This document shows positions 1 through 8,267 of a DNA stretch of 64,000 nt, in pieces. The DNA is taken from NCBI RefSeq assembly GCF_000014185.1, contig NC_008148.1:1344001-1408000 (forward strand). The letters run 5' to 3'. The translations under genes and the position numbers were made by a program. The DNA comes from Rubrobacter xylanophilus DSM 9941. GTDB lineage: Bacteria > Actinomycetota > Rubrobacteria > Rubrobacterales > Rubrobacteraceae. Under the pieces are notes generated by a model. It saw nothing but the letters and a program-made list of their open reading frames with translations. It was not told the origin of the DNA and searched no databases. Positions within the stretch are counted from its first letter, which is position 1; every line of letters starts with the position of its first letter.

Positions 1-1
1 C

Positions 2-160
2 GTCGAGCGCGCGCTGCAGAAGATAGAGGAGGGAACCTACGGCGTCTGCGACGACACCGGGGAGCCCATCCCGAAGGGGCGGCTGGAGGCCATGCCGGAG
101 GCCATCCGTACCGTCGAGGCCCAGCAGAGGCACGACCGGGTGCGCCGCCCGCCCCGCTGA
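2..160 (+). CDS. DksA/TraR-like protein, C-terminal end (partial)
   Basis: Only the last 52 codons are in the window; the gene begins before base 1. The visible residues (KIEEGTYGVCDDTGEPIPKG, then RLEAMPEA) match the zinc-finger half of DksA/TraR proteins, which bind in the RNA polymerase secondary channel and tune transcription with ppGpp. The finger is degraded: of the usual four cysteines only the first (GVC) remains, the second is Thr, and the closing CVxCQ segment reads TVEAQQ. It probably no longer binds zinc, although such Cys-poor DksA-like proteins can still fold. The N-terminal coiled coil cannot be judged from here. Confidence 0.75.
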   Translation, partial: VERALQKIEEGTYGVCDDTGEPIPKGRLEAMPEAIRTVEAQQRHDRVRRPPR

Positions 161-211
161 GGCGATGCTCGCTTGAGCGCGGAGCGGTTCCCCGGAGGGA
201 GGCCTGGAGCC

Positions 212-1396
212 TTGCGCACCATCCTGTACACCGGCAAGGGGGGCGTCGGGAAGACCAGCGTGGCCGCCGCCACCGCCCTCAGGGCGGCGCGGCAGGGGAG
301 GAGGGTGCTCGTCATGAGCACCGACCCCGCGCACTCGCTCTCCGACGCCTTCGACGAGCGCGTGGGGCCCGAGCCGAAGGAGATGGCGCCCGGCGTGTGG
401 GCGCAGGAGATGGACCACGGGCGGCTCGTCGAGGAGCACTGGGCCGAGATCCGGGAGTACATCACCACCCTCTTCGAGTGGCAGGGAGCCGAGGAGCTGG
501 CCGCCGAGGAGCTCGCGATGCTGCCGGGGATGGACGAGCTCTTCGGGCTGCTCATGGTGCGCCAGCACCACCGGGAGGGGCGCTACGACGCCCTCATCGT
601 CGACGCCGCCCCCACCGGGGAGACGCTCAAGCTGCTGAGCCTCCCGGACCACGTCGGCTGGTACGTGGACAGGATCCTCCCGATAGAGCGGCGGGCGGCG
701 AGCCTCGTCCGGCCGCTGGCAAGGCGCGCCCGGTCGCTGCCGCCCGTGCCCGAGGACAGCTTCTTCGGGGCCCTGCGGCGCTTCTACGAGGCGGTGGCCG
801 GGGTCGAGGAGATCCTCACCGACCGCAGGAACGCCTCGGTGCGGCTGGTGGTCAACGCCGAGAAGATGGTCATAGCCGAGGCGCGGCGCGCCTACACCTA
901 CCTGAACCTCTACGACTACGGGGTGGACGCCGTGGTCGTCAACCGGCTGCTGCCCGGGACCGTCACCGACCCATACTTCGCCGCCTGGAGGGAGGCTCAG
1001 GAGAGGCACATGCGCACGATCCGGGAGTCCTTCTCGCCGCTGCCCATCCTGACCGCGCGGCTGTTCGAGAGGGAGATGTACGGGGAAGAGGCCCTGCTCG
1101 CGCTGGCGGAGGACGTCTTCGGGGACGTGCAGGACCCCCTGCGGGTGCTCTTCACCGGGGCTTCGCACAGGATCGTCAAGAACGGCGGCGGCTACGAGGT
1201 CGTGCTGAACCTCCCGCTCGCGGAGCGGGGTGAGATAGAGCTCTCCAAGCGGGGGGCGGAGCTTCTGGTGCGGATCGGCGCCCGGCGGCGCAGCATCCTG
1301 CTCCCCGACTCCCTGGCCCCGCTCTCCGCCGCCGGGGCCAGGGTGGAGGGCGAGACGCTCAGGATAAGGCTGGAGGGCGATGGCCGGCGGGCGTAG
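212..1396 (+). CDS. ArsA/Get3-family ATPase
   Basis: Cytosolic P-loop ATPase of the ArsA/Get3 class. A deviant Walker A motif (GKGGVGKTS) lies close to the N-terminus, followed by the switch segment STDPAHSLSDAF and the VDAAPTGETLKLL stretch typical of this family. The last ~75 residues (from about PLRVLFTGASHRI) resemble the small HSP20-like beta domain found at the end of many bacterial ArsA homologues. There is no arsB, arsC or arsR nearby, so arsenite export is not supported; client or membrane-protein handling is as likely. I chose TTG 212 because GGAGGGAGG at 194-202 lies 9 nt upstream. An in-frame TTG at 173 would add 13 residues but has no Shine-Dalgarno. Length is 394 aa. Confidence 0.85.
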   Translation: MRTILYTGKGGVGKTSVAAATALRAARQGRRVLVMSTDPAHSLSDAFDERVGPEPKEMAPGVWAQEMDHGRLVEEHWAEIREYITTLFEWQGAEELAAEELAMLPGMDELFGLLMVRQHHREGRYDALIVDAAPTGETLKLLSLPDHVGWYVDRILPIERRAASLVRPLARRARSLPPVPEDSFFGALRRFYEAVAGVEEILTDRRNASVRLVVNAEKMVIAEARRAYTYLNLYDYGVDAVVVNRLLPGTVTDPYFAAWREAQERHMRTIRESFSPLPILTARLFEREMYGEEALLALAEDVFGDVQDPLRVLFTGASHRIVKNGGGYEVVLNLPLAERGEIELSKRGAELLVRIGARRRSILLPDSLAPLSAAGARVEGETLRIRLEGDGRRA

Positions 1397-1598
1397 AGGA
1401 AGGGAGGGCAGGCGCGGCTCGCTGCTCGGGGTCGTGGCCTACCTCTTGGTGCCGGGCGAGCGGCGCGCGAGGGCCGCGGGGCACTTCAGGCGGGCCGGGC
1501 TGGAGGTGGCGCGCGGCCTCGGGGCGCTCGTGCGGCCCGCTCCGGGCGGCGGGAGGGCCGGGGAGGGGCGCCGCCAGAGGATAGAGCTGGAGGAGTAG
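1380..1598 (+). CDS. Small basic protein of unknown function
   Basis: A 72-residue ORF whose ATG lies inside the last codons of the ArsA-type gene (17-base overlap). It is rich in Arg and Gly with a short hydrophobic patch (LLGVVAYLLV) near residue 15. I recognise no family. Its translational coupling to the ATPase gene and the lack of a better ORF in the space argue for it. Its biased composition could also arise by chance in GC-rich DNA. Confidence 0.4.
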   Translation: MAGGRRGREGRRGSLLGVVAYLLVPGERRARAAGHFRRAGLEVARGLGALVRPAPGGGRAGEGRRQRIELEE

Positions 1599-1603
1599 GC
1601 GTT

Positions 1604-1771
1604 CTGAGGGGGTTTCTGGCCAGGAAGGCCGGTAGCGTCCTCGGCCACCCGCGGGTCCGCGAGGCCCTGCGGGCGGCGGGCCCCGCGGCGCGCCGGGCGG
1701 CCGCGCACGGCGCGCGCGAGTTCGCGAGGAAGTTCGTGCAGGAGTACGCCCGCGAGCGCCGGAGGCGCTGA
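1604..1771 (+). CDS. Possible tiny Arg-rich protein (CTG start)
   Basis: A 55-residue reading frame directly after the preceding small gene, ending in a TGA at 1769. It reads as a basic amphipathic helix with Arg/Ala pairs and closes with REFARKFVQEYARERRRR. No ATG, GTG or TTG is available, and the only plausible start is CTG 1604, 8-9 nt after GGAGGAG. The regular helix pattern and the ribosome binding site favour a real product, but the start codon makes this a weak call. Confidence 0.3.
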   Translation: MRGFLARKAGSVLGHPRVREALRAAGPAARRAAAHGAREFARKFVQEYARERRRR

Positions 1772-1786
1772 TCCCCTCCGGACCGT

Positions 1787-1815
1787 TTGGCGCTCCCGGC
1801 GGCCGGTAGTAAGAT
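1787..1815 (+). promoter_or_regulatory. Promoter of pdxS-pdxT-yebC
   Basis: A -35 element TTGGCG (1787-1792) and a -10 element TAAGAT (1810-1815) are separated by exactly 17 bp. Transcription would begin near 1822, giving a leader of about 48 nt before the GTG of pdxS at 1870. Confidence 0.6.
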
Positions 1816-1869
1816 ACCTTCGCGAGCGCATTCCCGGCGGAGCATTTTCACAGAGAACAGGAGCGGAGC

Positions 1870-2766
1870 GTGGCTGAGAACGGACACATAACCGGAACCT
1901 TCAGGGTCAAGAGCGGGATGGCCCAGATGCTCAAGGGCGGGGTCATCATGGACGTGGTCAACGCCGAGCAGGCCAAGATAGCCGAGGAGGCGGGGGCGGT
2001 TGCGGTGATGGCCCTGGAGAGGGTGCCCGCGGACATAAGGGCGCAGGGCGGGGTGGCGAGGATGAGCGACCCCGAGAAGATCATCGAGATCCAGCAGGCC
2101 GTGACCATCCCCGTGATGGCCAAGGTGCGCATCGGGCACTTCGTGGAGGCCCAGATCCTCGAGGCGCTCGAGGTGGACTACATAGACGAGTCGGAGGTTC
2201 TCACCCCCGCCGACGAGAGAAACCACATAAACAAGTGGGACTTCAAGGTGCCTTTTGTGTGCGGGGCCACCAATTTGGGGGAGGCGCTCAGGCGCATCGG
2301 GGAGGGTGCGGCCATGATCCGCTCCAAGGGCGAGGCCGGGACCGGCAACGTGGTGGAGGCCGTCAGGCACATGCGGGAGATCGTCGGGGGGATAAGGAGG
2401 CTCGGCGCGCTCGGTCCCGAGGAGCTCATGTCCGAGGCCAAGGCGCTTGGAGCCCCCTACGAGCTGGTGAAGTGGGTGGCCGAGAACGGCAGGCTGCCGG
2501 TGGTCTTGTTCACGGCGGGCGGGATAGCCACCCCGGCGGACGCGGCGCTGATGATGCAGCTTGGGGCCGACGGGGTGTTCGTGGGCAGCGGGATCTTCAA
2601 GAGCGAGGACCCGGCGCGGCGGGCTCAGGCGATAGTGAAGGCCACCACCCACTACGGGGACGCGAAGCTGCTCGCCGAGGTGAGCCGGGGCCTCGGGGCG
2701 GCGATGGCGGGCCGCGAGATGGGCGAGCTTTCGGAAGGGGAGCGGCTGGCTGCGCGTGGCTGGTAG
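1870..2766 (+). CDS. pdxS: Pyridoxal 5'-phosphate synthase lyase subunit
   Basis: Makes PLP from ribose 5-phosphate, glyceraldehyde 3-phosphate and ammonia supplied by PdxT (DXP-independent vitamin B6 route). The 298-residue (beta/alpha)8 barrel is full length. It has the N-terminal [20 protein letters not shown] block, the first Schiff-base lysine in VMAKVRIGH (Lys85) and the second in [12 protein letters not shown] (about Lys153). It ends with the phosphate-binding [13 protein letters not shown] start at 1870, preceded by GGAGCGGAGC. The last 11 bases overlap pdxT, so the two subunits of the dodecameric complex are coupled in translation. Confidence 0.97.
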
Positions 2767-3370
2767 GCGCAACGGACACGCTGGACGACCGAGGGTCGGC
2801 GTGCTCGCCCTGCAGGGCGACTTCCGGGAGCACGCGGAGATCCTGGAGCGCCTCGGGGCGGAGCCGGTGGAGGTGCGGCGCCCCGAGGACCTGCGGGGGC
2901 TCGACGGCCTGATCATCCCGGGCGGCGAGTCCACCGCCATCGGGAACCTGATGGTGCACTCGGGGATGCTCGACGCCATCCGCAGCTTCTTCTACCAGGG
3001 CGGCGCGGTGTGGGGCACGTGCGCCGGGATGGTGCTCGCCGCCTCCGCCACCACCGGCCCCAGCCAGCCGCTGCTCGGCATCATGAGCGCCCTTGTCGAG
3101 CGCAACGGGTTCGGCCGGCAGGTGCACTCCTTCGAGGCCGACCTGGAGGTGAAGGGCTTCGACCGGCCCTTCCGGGGGGTCTTCATCCGGGCCCCGTACT
3201 TCGAGGACGTCGGTCCCGGCGTGGAGGTGCTCGCCGAGATCGACGGCCGGGTGGTGGCCGCCCGCGCCGGAAAGGTGCTGGTGACGGCCTTCCACCCGGA
3301 GCTTACGGACGACACGAGGTTCCACGAGTACTTCTTGCGGGAGGTGTGCGGATCGGATGAGCGGTCATAG
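2756..3370 (+). CDS. pdxT: Pyridoxal 5'-phosphate synthase glutaminase subunit
   Basis: Class I glutaminase that hydrolyses glutamine and channels ammonia into PdxS. Visible catalytic features are the oxyanion segment IIPGGEST, the nucleophile Cys89 in WGTCAGM, and the His-x-Glu pair in TAFHPEL near residue 188. Length is 204 aa, including a ~10-residue basic N-terminal extension that depends on the GTG start at 2756 inside pdxS. Its end overlaps the yebC start. Confidence 0.96.
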
Positions 3371-4109
3371 CAAGTGGTCCACGATAAAGCGGAAGAAGGG
3401 CGCGATGGACGCCAAGCGCGGCGCCCTGTTCGCCAAGCTCTCCCGGGCCATCACGGTCGCCGCCCGGGAGGGCGGGGGAGACCCCGAGGCGAACCCCGCG
3501 CTGGCCCTCGCCGTGCAGAAGGCCAAGGACGCCAACATGCCGAACGACAACATCCAGCGGGCTATAGACCGCGGGACCGGCGCGGGCTCGGAGGCGGGCG
3601 ACTACGAGCACATAACCTACGAGGGCTACGCCCCGGGCGGGGTCGCGGTGATGGTGGAGGTGCTCACCGACAACCGGAACCGGGCGGCCTCGGACATCCG
3701 CTACATCTTCTCCAAGCACGGCGGCAAGCTCGGCACCTCCGGCTCGGTGGCCTACCTGTTCGAGCGGAAGGGCGTCGTCTTGGTCCCCGCCGACGCGGTG
3801 GGCGAGGAGGAGCTCATGGAGGCCGCGCTGGAGGCGGGGGCCGAGGACGTGGAGCTGGACGGCGACCACTGGCGGGTCACGACCGAGCCCTCGGAGTTCA
3901 TGGCCGTCCGCCAGGGGCTCGAGGAGGCGGGCATCCGCTACGAGAGCGCCCAGCTCTCCATGGAGCCCATGAACACGGTGAAGCTCGACGCCTCCACGGC
4001 GAGGCAGACCCTCCGCCTCATAGACGCCCTGGAGGAGAACGACGACGTGCAGGAGGTCTACGCCAACTTCGATATCTCGGAGGAGGTGATGGCGGAGGTG
4101 GCGGGCTAG
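3357..4109 (+). CDS. YebC/PmpR-family protein
   Basis: A 250-residue YebC/TACO1-type protein. The family was first described as transcriptional regulators (PmpR, YebC) and has more recently been linked to relieving ribosome stalling, as for mitochondrial TACO1. The signature N-terminus [20 protein letters not shown] and the internal [11 protein letters not shown] helix are intact, and length is normal for the family. ATG 3357 lies 14 nt inside pdxT, so it is the third gene of the pdx operon. In many actinobacteria yebC sits between pdxT and ruvC; here ruvC follows after an inserted tetR-smr-fthC block. Confidence 0.93.
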
Positions 4110-4127
4110 GCCCGGGCCGCTCCTCCT

Positions 4128-4448
4128 CTAGTGGGCCCCGGAGAGGTTGAGCAGCATGACCCCGGCTATGATGAGCGCGAGCGCCAGGGCCCTCGCCGCG
4201 GTCATCTCCTCCCCGAAGAGCGCGATGCCGACGATCGCCACGAGCGCCGTGCCGAGCCCGGACCACACGGCGTAGGCTACGCCTACGTCCATCCTCCGGA
4301 GCACCAGGGAGAGCAGGTAGAAGCTGAGGCCGTAGAAGACCACGACCATGAGCGTGGGGCCGGCCCGGCTGAGCCCATCGGAGAGCTTGAGGCTGAAGGT
4401 GCCGGCGACCTCGGCGGCTATCGCGCCGAGCAGGAGCAGCCAGCTCAC
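4128..4448 (-). CDS. Small multidrug resistance (SMR) family transporter
   Basis: A 106-residue four-helix membrane protein of the EmrE/QacE/SugE type, a proton-coupled exporter working as an antiparallel dimer. The essential membrane carboxylate is present as Glu13 in GAIAAEVAGTFSLK, and the AYAVWSGLGTA segment of helix 3 is conserved. Substrates may be quaternary cations or guanidinium; the subtype cannot be settled by eye. The GTG start (4448-4446) overlaps the tetR stop by 3 bases, so it is the second gene of a tetR-smr operon. It converges on yebC with only 18 bp between stops. Confidence 0.93.
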   Translation of the reverse strand: MSWLLLLGAIAAEVAGTFSLKLSDGLSRAGPTLMVVVFYGLSFYLLSLVLRRMDVGVAYAVWSGLGTALVAIVGIALFGEEMTAARALALALIIAGVMLLNLSGAH

Positions 4449-5014
4449 GGCTTGCGCCCCCCGCAGCCGCCGGAGGCGAGCTCGAGCATCCGGCGGTGCA
4501 CCCGTTCGCGCAGCCGCCCGGAGGGGGGCGCGAGCCCGAAGAGCTCCGAGAACCACAGACCGTCGGCGGCGAGCCGGAGGAGGGTCGCCAGCGCCGGGTC
4601 CAGACCGTCGTCCTCCATTCTCTCCTGCCACTTCCGGTAGCACCTCCTCAACTCTCCGAGCAGCTCCCGGTTCGTAGCGGCGGCCGCCAGGACGCTCACG
4701 GGCTCTCCCGCCGCCGGGCCGCTGCCCGCCTCGGGCTCGAAGGTCGCCCCCACGTAGGCCCGCACCCACCGCCCGGCCCGTGAGCCCTCCCGCGCCAGCC
4801 TGCTCTCGACGTCGCGCTCGAAGTCCTCGACCCAACGCATCACCATGGCCCCGATGAGCTCCTCCTTGCCAGAGAAGTGGTAGAGTAGCCCGCCCTTGCT
4901 CACCCCGGCCTCGGCCGCCACCGCCTCCAGCGTGAGACGCGCCACCCCCTCCCGCCCGGCCAGACGCTCGGCCGCCAGCAGAAGCCTCCTCCGGGTGTCG
5001 GACGATCCCTCCAC
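4445..5014 (-). CDS. TetR/AcrR-family repressor
   Basis: A 189-residue dimeric DNA-binding repressor. Residues about 10-55 are the TetR helix-turn-helix (LTLEAVAAEAGVSKGGLLYH, then FSGKEEL). The rest is a ligand-binding helical domain like that of QacR-type sensors. I prefer the GTG at 5014-5012. A start at ATG 5050 or TTG 5056 would place the operator palindrome (5020-5045) inside the gene and add ~12-14 unconserved residues. With GTG 5014 the start codon lies 6 nt after the -10 element TATAGT and no ribosome binding site is present, consistent with a leaderless mRNA. It very likely represses itself and the downstream SMR exporter. Confidence 0.92.
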   Translation of the reverse strand: MEGSSDTRRRLLLAAERLAGREGVARLTLEAVAAEAGVSKGGLLYHFSGKEELIGAMVMRWVEDFERDVESRLAREGSRAGRWVRAYVGATFEPEAGSGPAAGEPVSVLAAAATNRELLGELRRCYRKWQERMEDDGLDPALATLLRLAADGLWFSELFGLAPPSGRLRERVHRRMLELASGGCGGRKP

Positions 5015-5019
5015 GTTGC

Positions 5020-5045
5020 TACTATACCGTCCGGACGGTGCAGTA
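5020..5045. promoter_or_regulatory. TetR operator over the tetR promoter
   Basis: A 26-bp imperfect palindrome with a perfect 14-bp core, ACCGTCCGGACGGT (5026-5039), and matching outer ends TACT (5020-5023) and AGTA (5042-5045). Its left half overlaps the minus-strand -10 hexamer TATAGT (bases 5026-5021) of tetR. A bound repressor would block RNA polymerase there, and it lies 22 bp upstream of the divergent folate gene start at 5068, which it might also affect. Confidence 0.7.
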
Positions 5046-5067
5046 TCCATGGCCAAAGGAGGGAGGT

Positions 5068-5658
5068 TTGGCGGCGAGGGCGGGGAAGGCGGAGATCAGG
5101 GAGGAGGCTCTGCGCCGGCGGGAGGCGCTCGGGGGGGTGCTGCGGCGCAGGCTTGGGGAGGAGGTTTTGGGCCGGGTGCTCGGGCTGGGGGAGTACCGGG
5201 CCGCCGGGGTTGTGCTCGCCTATGCGGGGGTGGGGAGCGAGCTGGACACCGCGGGCTTTATGCGGGAGGTGCTCGGCGGCGGCCGCCGGCTCGTCCTGCC
5301 CCGGGTGGACCGGGAGGCGAGGCGGCTAGAGCTCTACGAGGTGGAGGACCCCGAGCGCGAGCTGGTTCCCGGCGTCTGGGGGATACCGGAGCCCAACCCC
5401 GAGCGCGCCCGGCGCGTCGGGCTCGAGGAGGTGGAGTTCGTCCTGGTGCCCGGCGTGGCCTTCGACCGGCGCGGGGGGCGTCTCGGGCACGGGGCGGGCT
5501 ACTACGACCGGCTGCTCGGGGGCGCCAGGAGGCTGCCGCCGCTGGTCGCCGCGGCGTTCGAGGCGCAGATCGTCGAGCGCGTCCCGATGGAGCCCCACGA
5601 CGTCCCCGTGGATCTCGTGGTCACCGAGCGCGGGGTCTGGCGGCGGGAGCGGCGCTGA
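5068..5658 (+). CDS. 5-formyltetrahydrofolate cyclo-ligase
   Basis: Converts 5-formyl-THF to 5,10-methenyl-THF with ATP (the FAU1/YgfA/MTHFS family), recycling a storage folate. Family hallmarks are FVLVPGVAFDRRGGRLGHG and GYYDRLL, the phosphate and folate-binding loop near the C-terminus, and the basic N-terminal helix (KAEIREEALRRREAL). The TTG at 5068 is preceded by AAAGGAGGG with about 5 nt spacing. An upstream in-frame GTG at 5038 would overlap the TetR operator. The product is 196 aa, normal for the family. It is divergent from tetR and about 90 bp upstream of ruvC. Confidence 0.93.
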   Translation: MAARAGKAEIREEALRRREALGGVLRRRLGEEVLGRVLGLGEYRAAGVVLAYAGVGSELDTAGFMREVLGGGRRLVLPRVDREARRLELYEVEDPERELVPGVWGIPEPNPERARRVGLEEVEFVLVPGVAFDRRGGRLGHGAGYYDRLLGGARRLPPLVAAAFEAQIVERVPMEPHDVPVDLVVTERGVWRRERR

Positions 5659-5746
5659 GGGGGCGTCTTGTGTGTGCGGGGCGGTCGCCGGGCCACATAT
5701 AGCGGGCGGTGCAGGCCGCCGGAGCAGGCGTTAACCTTAGGGAGTC

Positions 5747-6286
5747 ATGCTCGGCTCCCAAACAAAGCAGGTCATCCTCGGGATAGACCCCGGCACCGCC
5801 ACCATGGGCTGGGGGGTGGTGCGGCAGGAGGGGAGCCGGCTGCGCTACGTGCAGCACGGGGCGATCACCACCCCCTCCGGGTGGGGGATGCCGCGCCGGC
5901 TCGACCGCCTCTTCGCCGGTGTGACCGAGCTGATCCGGGGGTATAGGCCCTCGGCGGTGGCGGTGGAGGAGCTCTTCTTCAACACCAACGTCACCACCGC
6001 CATCACCGTCGGCCAGGCACGCGGGGTCGCGCTGCTCGCCGCCTACCGGGCCGGGGTGGAGGTCTTCGAGTACACCCCGTTGCAGGTCAAGCAGGCCATC
6101 ACCTCCTACGGCCGGGCGGACAAGCGGCAGGTGCAGGAGATGGTGCGCGCGCTGCTGGGCCTGCGGTCCATCCCCCGGCCGGATGATGCCGCCGACGGGC
6201 TCGCCATCGCCATCTGCCACGCCTTCTCCCACCGGATGTCGGCGGCGACGGGGGTGGGTAAACCGCGGGCCATGCAGGATAATTGA
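5747..6286 (+). CDS. ruvC: Holliday junction resolvase RuvC
   Basis: Dimeric RNase H-fold endonuclease that cuts four-way junctions after RuvAB branch migration. The acidic residues are visible: Asp in LGIDPGTATMGWG, Glu in VAVEELFF, and the DDAADGLAIAICH cluster near the C-terminus. Length is 179 aa. An 88-bp spacer precedes it and ruvA follows 3 bp later; I see no convincing -35/-10 pair in the spacer. Confidence 0.97.
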   Translation: MLGSQTKQVILGIDPGTATMGWGVVRQEGSRLRYVQHGAITTPSGWGMPRRLDRLFAGVTELIRGYRPSAVAVEELFFNTNVTTAITVGQARGVALLAAYRAGVEVFEYTPLQVKQAITSYGRADKRQVQEMVRALLGLRSIPRPDDAADGLAIAICHAFSHRMSAATGVGKPRAMQDN

Positions 6287-6289
6287 GGC

Positions 6290-6880
6290 ATGATAGACAG
6301 GCTTCGCGGACAGCTGGTAGAGAAGGACCCCGAGGGGGTGGTCGTGGATTGCGGGGGCGTCGGGTACCGCGCCGCCGCCCCGCTCTCCACGCTCAGGGCG
6401 CTGCCCGCCGTGGGGGAGGAGTGCGTGGTGCACACCCGGATGGTGGTGCGCGAGGACGCCATGCTCCTCTTCGGGTTCGCCACCCGGGAGGAGCGGGAGG
6501 CCTTCGACGCCCTCACCTCCGTCAGCAAGGTCGGGCCGCGGCTCGCGCTCGCGGTGCTCTCGGCGATGACGCCGGGGCAGATGATGGAGGCGGCGGCGCG
6601 GGGGGACGTGCACAGGTTCGCCGCGGTGCCCGGGCTCGGGCGGAAGACCGCCGAGCGGCTGGTGCTCGAGCTCAGGGGACGAGAGCTCGCGGCGGCCGGT
6701 GGCGGGGGCGGCGTCGCGGCCGGCGAGGGGGACGGGCCCTTCATGGAGGCCCGCGAGGCCCTCACCGGGCTGGGGTACTCCCTGGAGGAGGCCGAGAGGG
6801 CGCTCCGGGACGTGCCGCCGCAGGAGACCGTCGAGCAGTACATCAAGGCTGCGCTCAGGAAGATAGGGGGCAGGCGCTAG
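6290..6880 (+). CDS. ruvA: Holliday junction branch migration protein RuvA
   Basis: Tetrameric junction-binding subunit. It has an N-terminal OB fold (MIDRLRGQLVEKD, with the VDCGGVGYR core), tandem helix-hairpin-helix motifs (SVSKVGPRLALAVLS and AVPGLGRKTAERLVLELRG), a Gly-rich flexible linker around residue 140, and a C-terminal domain that contacts RuvB (EALTGLGYSLEEAERAL). Length is 196 aa. The stop is directly followed by the ruvB ATG. Confidence 0.97.
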   Translation: MIDRLRGQLVEKDPEGVVVDCGGVGYRAAAPLSTLRALPAVGEECVVHTRMVVREDAMLLFGFATREEREAFDALTSVSKVGPRLALAVLSAMTPGQMMEAAARGDVHRFAAVPGLGRKTAERLVLELRGRELAAAGGGGGVAAGEGDGPFMEAREALTGLGYSLEEAERALRDVPPQETVEQYIKAALRKIGGRR

Positions 6881-7948
6881 ATGGAGGAGATGGACGACTT
6901 CACCGTGCGCCGCGGGGAGCGCGAGGACATAACCGGAGCTGCCGGGCCGCCCGAGGAGCGGCCGCTCGACCCGGCGGCCTTCGAGGAGGACGACGAGCCC
7001 ACGCTGAGGCCGCGGACTCTGGACGAGTTTGTGGGGCAGGAGCGGCTGAAGGAGAACCTCAGGATCTTCGTGGAGGCCGCCAAGCAGCGCGGGGAGCCGC
7101 TCGACCACATGCTGCTCGCCGGGCCTCCCGGGCTGGGGAAGACCAGCTTGTGCCGCATCCTCGCCGCCGAGATGGGGGTGCAGCTGCACCCGACCAGCGG
7201 CCCCAGCCTCGAGCGGGCCGGGGACATGGCCGCGATCCTCACCTCGCTCGAGGAGGGGGACTTCCTGTTCATAGACGAGATACACCGCCTCAACAGGCAG
7301 ATAGAGGAGGTCCTCTACCCGGCGATGGAGGACTTCGCCATAGACATCGTGCTCGGGCAGGGCCCTTCGGCGCGCACCATCCGGATGGACCTGCCGCGCT
7401 TCACCCTCGTGGGGGCCACCACCCGCACCGGGCTGATGACCAAGCCGCTCCTGGACCGGTTCGGGTTCTCGGCGCGCCTGGACTACTACGAGCCGCACGA
7501 GCTGGAGAAGATCGTGGTGCGCAACGCGAGGATCCTGGGCGTTCCCATCACGGAGGGCGGGGCCCGCCAGCTCGCCCGCCGCAGCCGCGGCACCCCGCGG
7601 GTCGCGAACCGGCTGCTCAAGCGGGTGAGGGACTACGCCCAGGTGGTGGGCGACGGGACGATAGACGAGGAGACGGCGAACGCCGCCCTGGAGATGCAGG
7701 GGGTGGACCACCTCGGGCTGGACCGGACCGACCGGGAGTACCTCAGCCTCATCATCGAGAAGTTCGACGGGGGGCCGGTGGGGGTCGGCACGCTCTCCGT
7801 GGCGCTCGGGGAGGCGCGGGACACCGTCGAGGACGTCTACGAGCCCTACCTGCTGCAGAGCGGGCTCATACAGCGCACGAGCAGGGGCCGGGTGGCCACC
7901 CGGCACGCCTACGCCCACCTGGGCTTCCCGGTGCGGGACGGCGGCTAG
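6881..7948 (+). CDS. ruvB: Holliday junction helicase motor RuvB
   Basis: Hexameric AAA+ ATPase that drives branch migration. Walker [11 protein letters not shown], Walker [13 protein letters not shown], sensor and arginine-finger region GATTRTGL, and a C-terminal winged helix ([16 protein letters not shown]) are all intact. Its 355 residues include an acidic ~40-residue N-terminal extension before [12 protein letters not shown], slightly longer than usual. It completes a compact ruvCAB operon. Confidence 0.97.
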   Translation: MEEMDDFTVRRGEREDITGAAGPPEERPLDPAAFEEDDEPTLRPRTLDEFVGQERLKENLRIFVEAAKQRGEPLDHMLLAGPPGLGKTSLCRILAAEMGVQLHPTSGPSLERAGDMAAILTSLEEGDFLFIDEIHRLNRQIEEVLYPAMEDFAIDIVLGQGPSARTIRMDLPRFTLVGATTRTGLMTKPLLDRFGFSARLDYYEPHELEKIVVRNARILGVPITEGGARQLARRSRGTPRVANRLLKRVRDYAQVVGDGTIDEETANAALEMQGVDHLGLDRTDREYLSLIIEKFDGGPVGVGTLSVALGEARDTVEDVYEPYLLQSGLIQRTSRGRVATRHAYAHLGFPVRDGG

Positions 7949-7978
7949 GCCCCTTTCGGGGCGGGGGAGGTTTTGAGG

Positions 7979-8257
7979 ATGGCGGACGAGCGGGGGCAGG
8001 AGAGCCTCGAGGAGTGGCACGCCCGGGTGCCGCGGGTGGCGGACGCCCTGCGGCGGGGCACCCGGGCCTCGGTGGTCACCTGGGGCGGGGCGGAGCTGGA
8101 CGGTCTGATCTGCGACCGGGACCAGAGCGGCCTGCTGATGGACGTGCGAAAGCCTCCCGAGGAGAGCCCGGGCTACCTCTTTATCCCGTGGGGGAGCATC
8201 CAGCAGGTGCGCGTCGAGGAGGTCATCCAGCGGCGCGTCAAGTACCTCCCGCCCTGA
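7979..8257 (+). CDS. Small protein of unknown function, ruvB-linked
   Basis: A 92-residue soluble protein with predicted mixed alpha/beta structure (SVVTWGGAELDGLICDRD, then a basic C-terminus RRVKYLPP). The middle (GYLFIPWGSIQQVRVEEV) looks like the small beta-barrel segments of nucleic-acid or Sm-like proteins, but I cannot assign a family. I chose the ATG at 7979, 8 nt after GGGGAGG; a TTG at 7973 is a possible earlier start. It follows ruvB by 30 bp and converges on ilvD, whose stop is 10 bp away. Confidence 0.75.
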   Translation: MADERGQESLEEWHARVPRVADALRRGTRASVVTWGGAELDGLICDRDQSGLLMDVRKPPEESPGYLFIPWGSIQQVRVEEVIQRRVKYLPP

Positions 8258-8267
8258 TGCCGCTCTC

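Noticed and set aside
173..211. Earlier TTG start for the ArsA-type gene
   Set aside because: TTG 212 has GGAGGGAGG at good spacing and begins just before the conserved ILYTGKGGVGKT; the earlier TTG lacks a ribosome binding site.
4110..4127. GGCCCGGGCC palindrome between yebC and the SMR gene as a terminator
   Set aside because: Only a 10-bp palindrome with no loop and no T-run.
5621..8020. 799-codon open frame antisense to ruvCAB
   Set aside because: It mirrors the ruv genes, has repetitive Arg/Pro/His composition and matches no family; a common artefact at high G+C.
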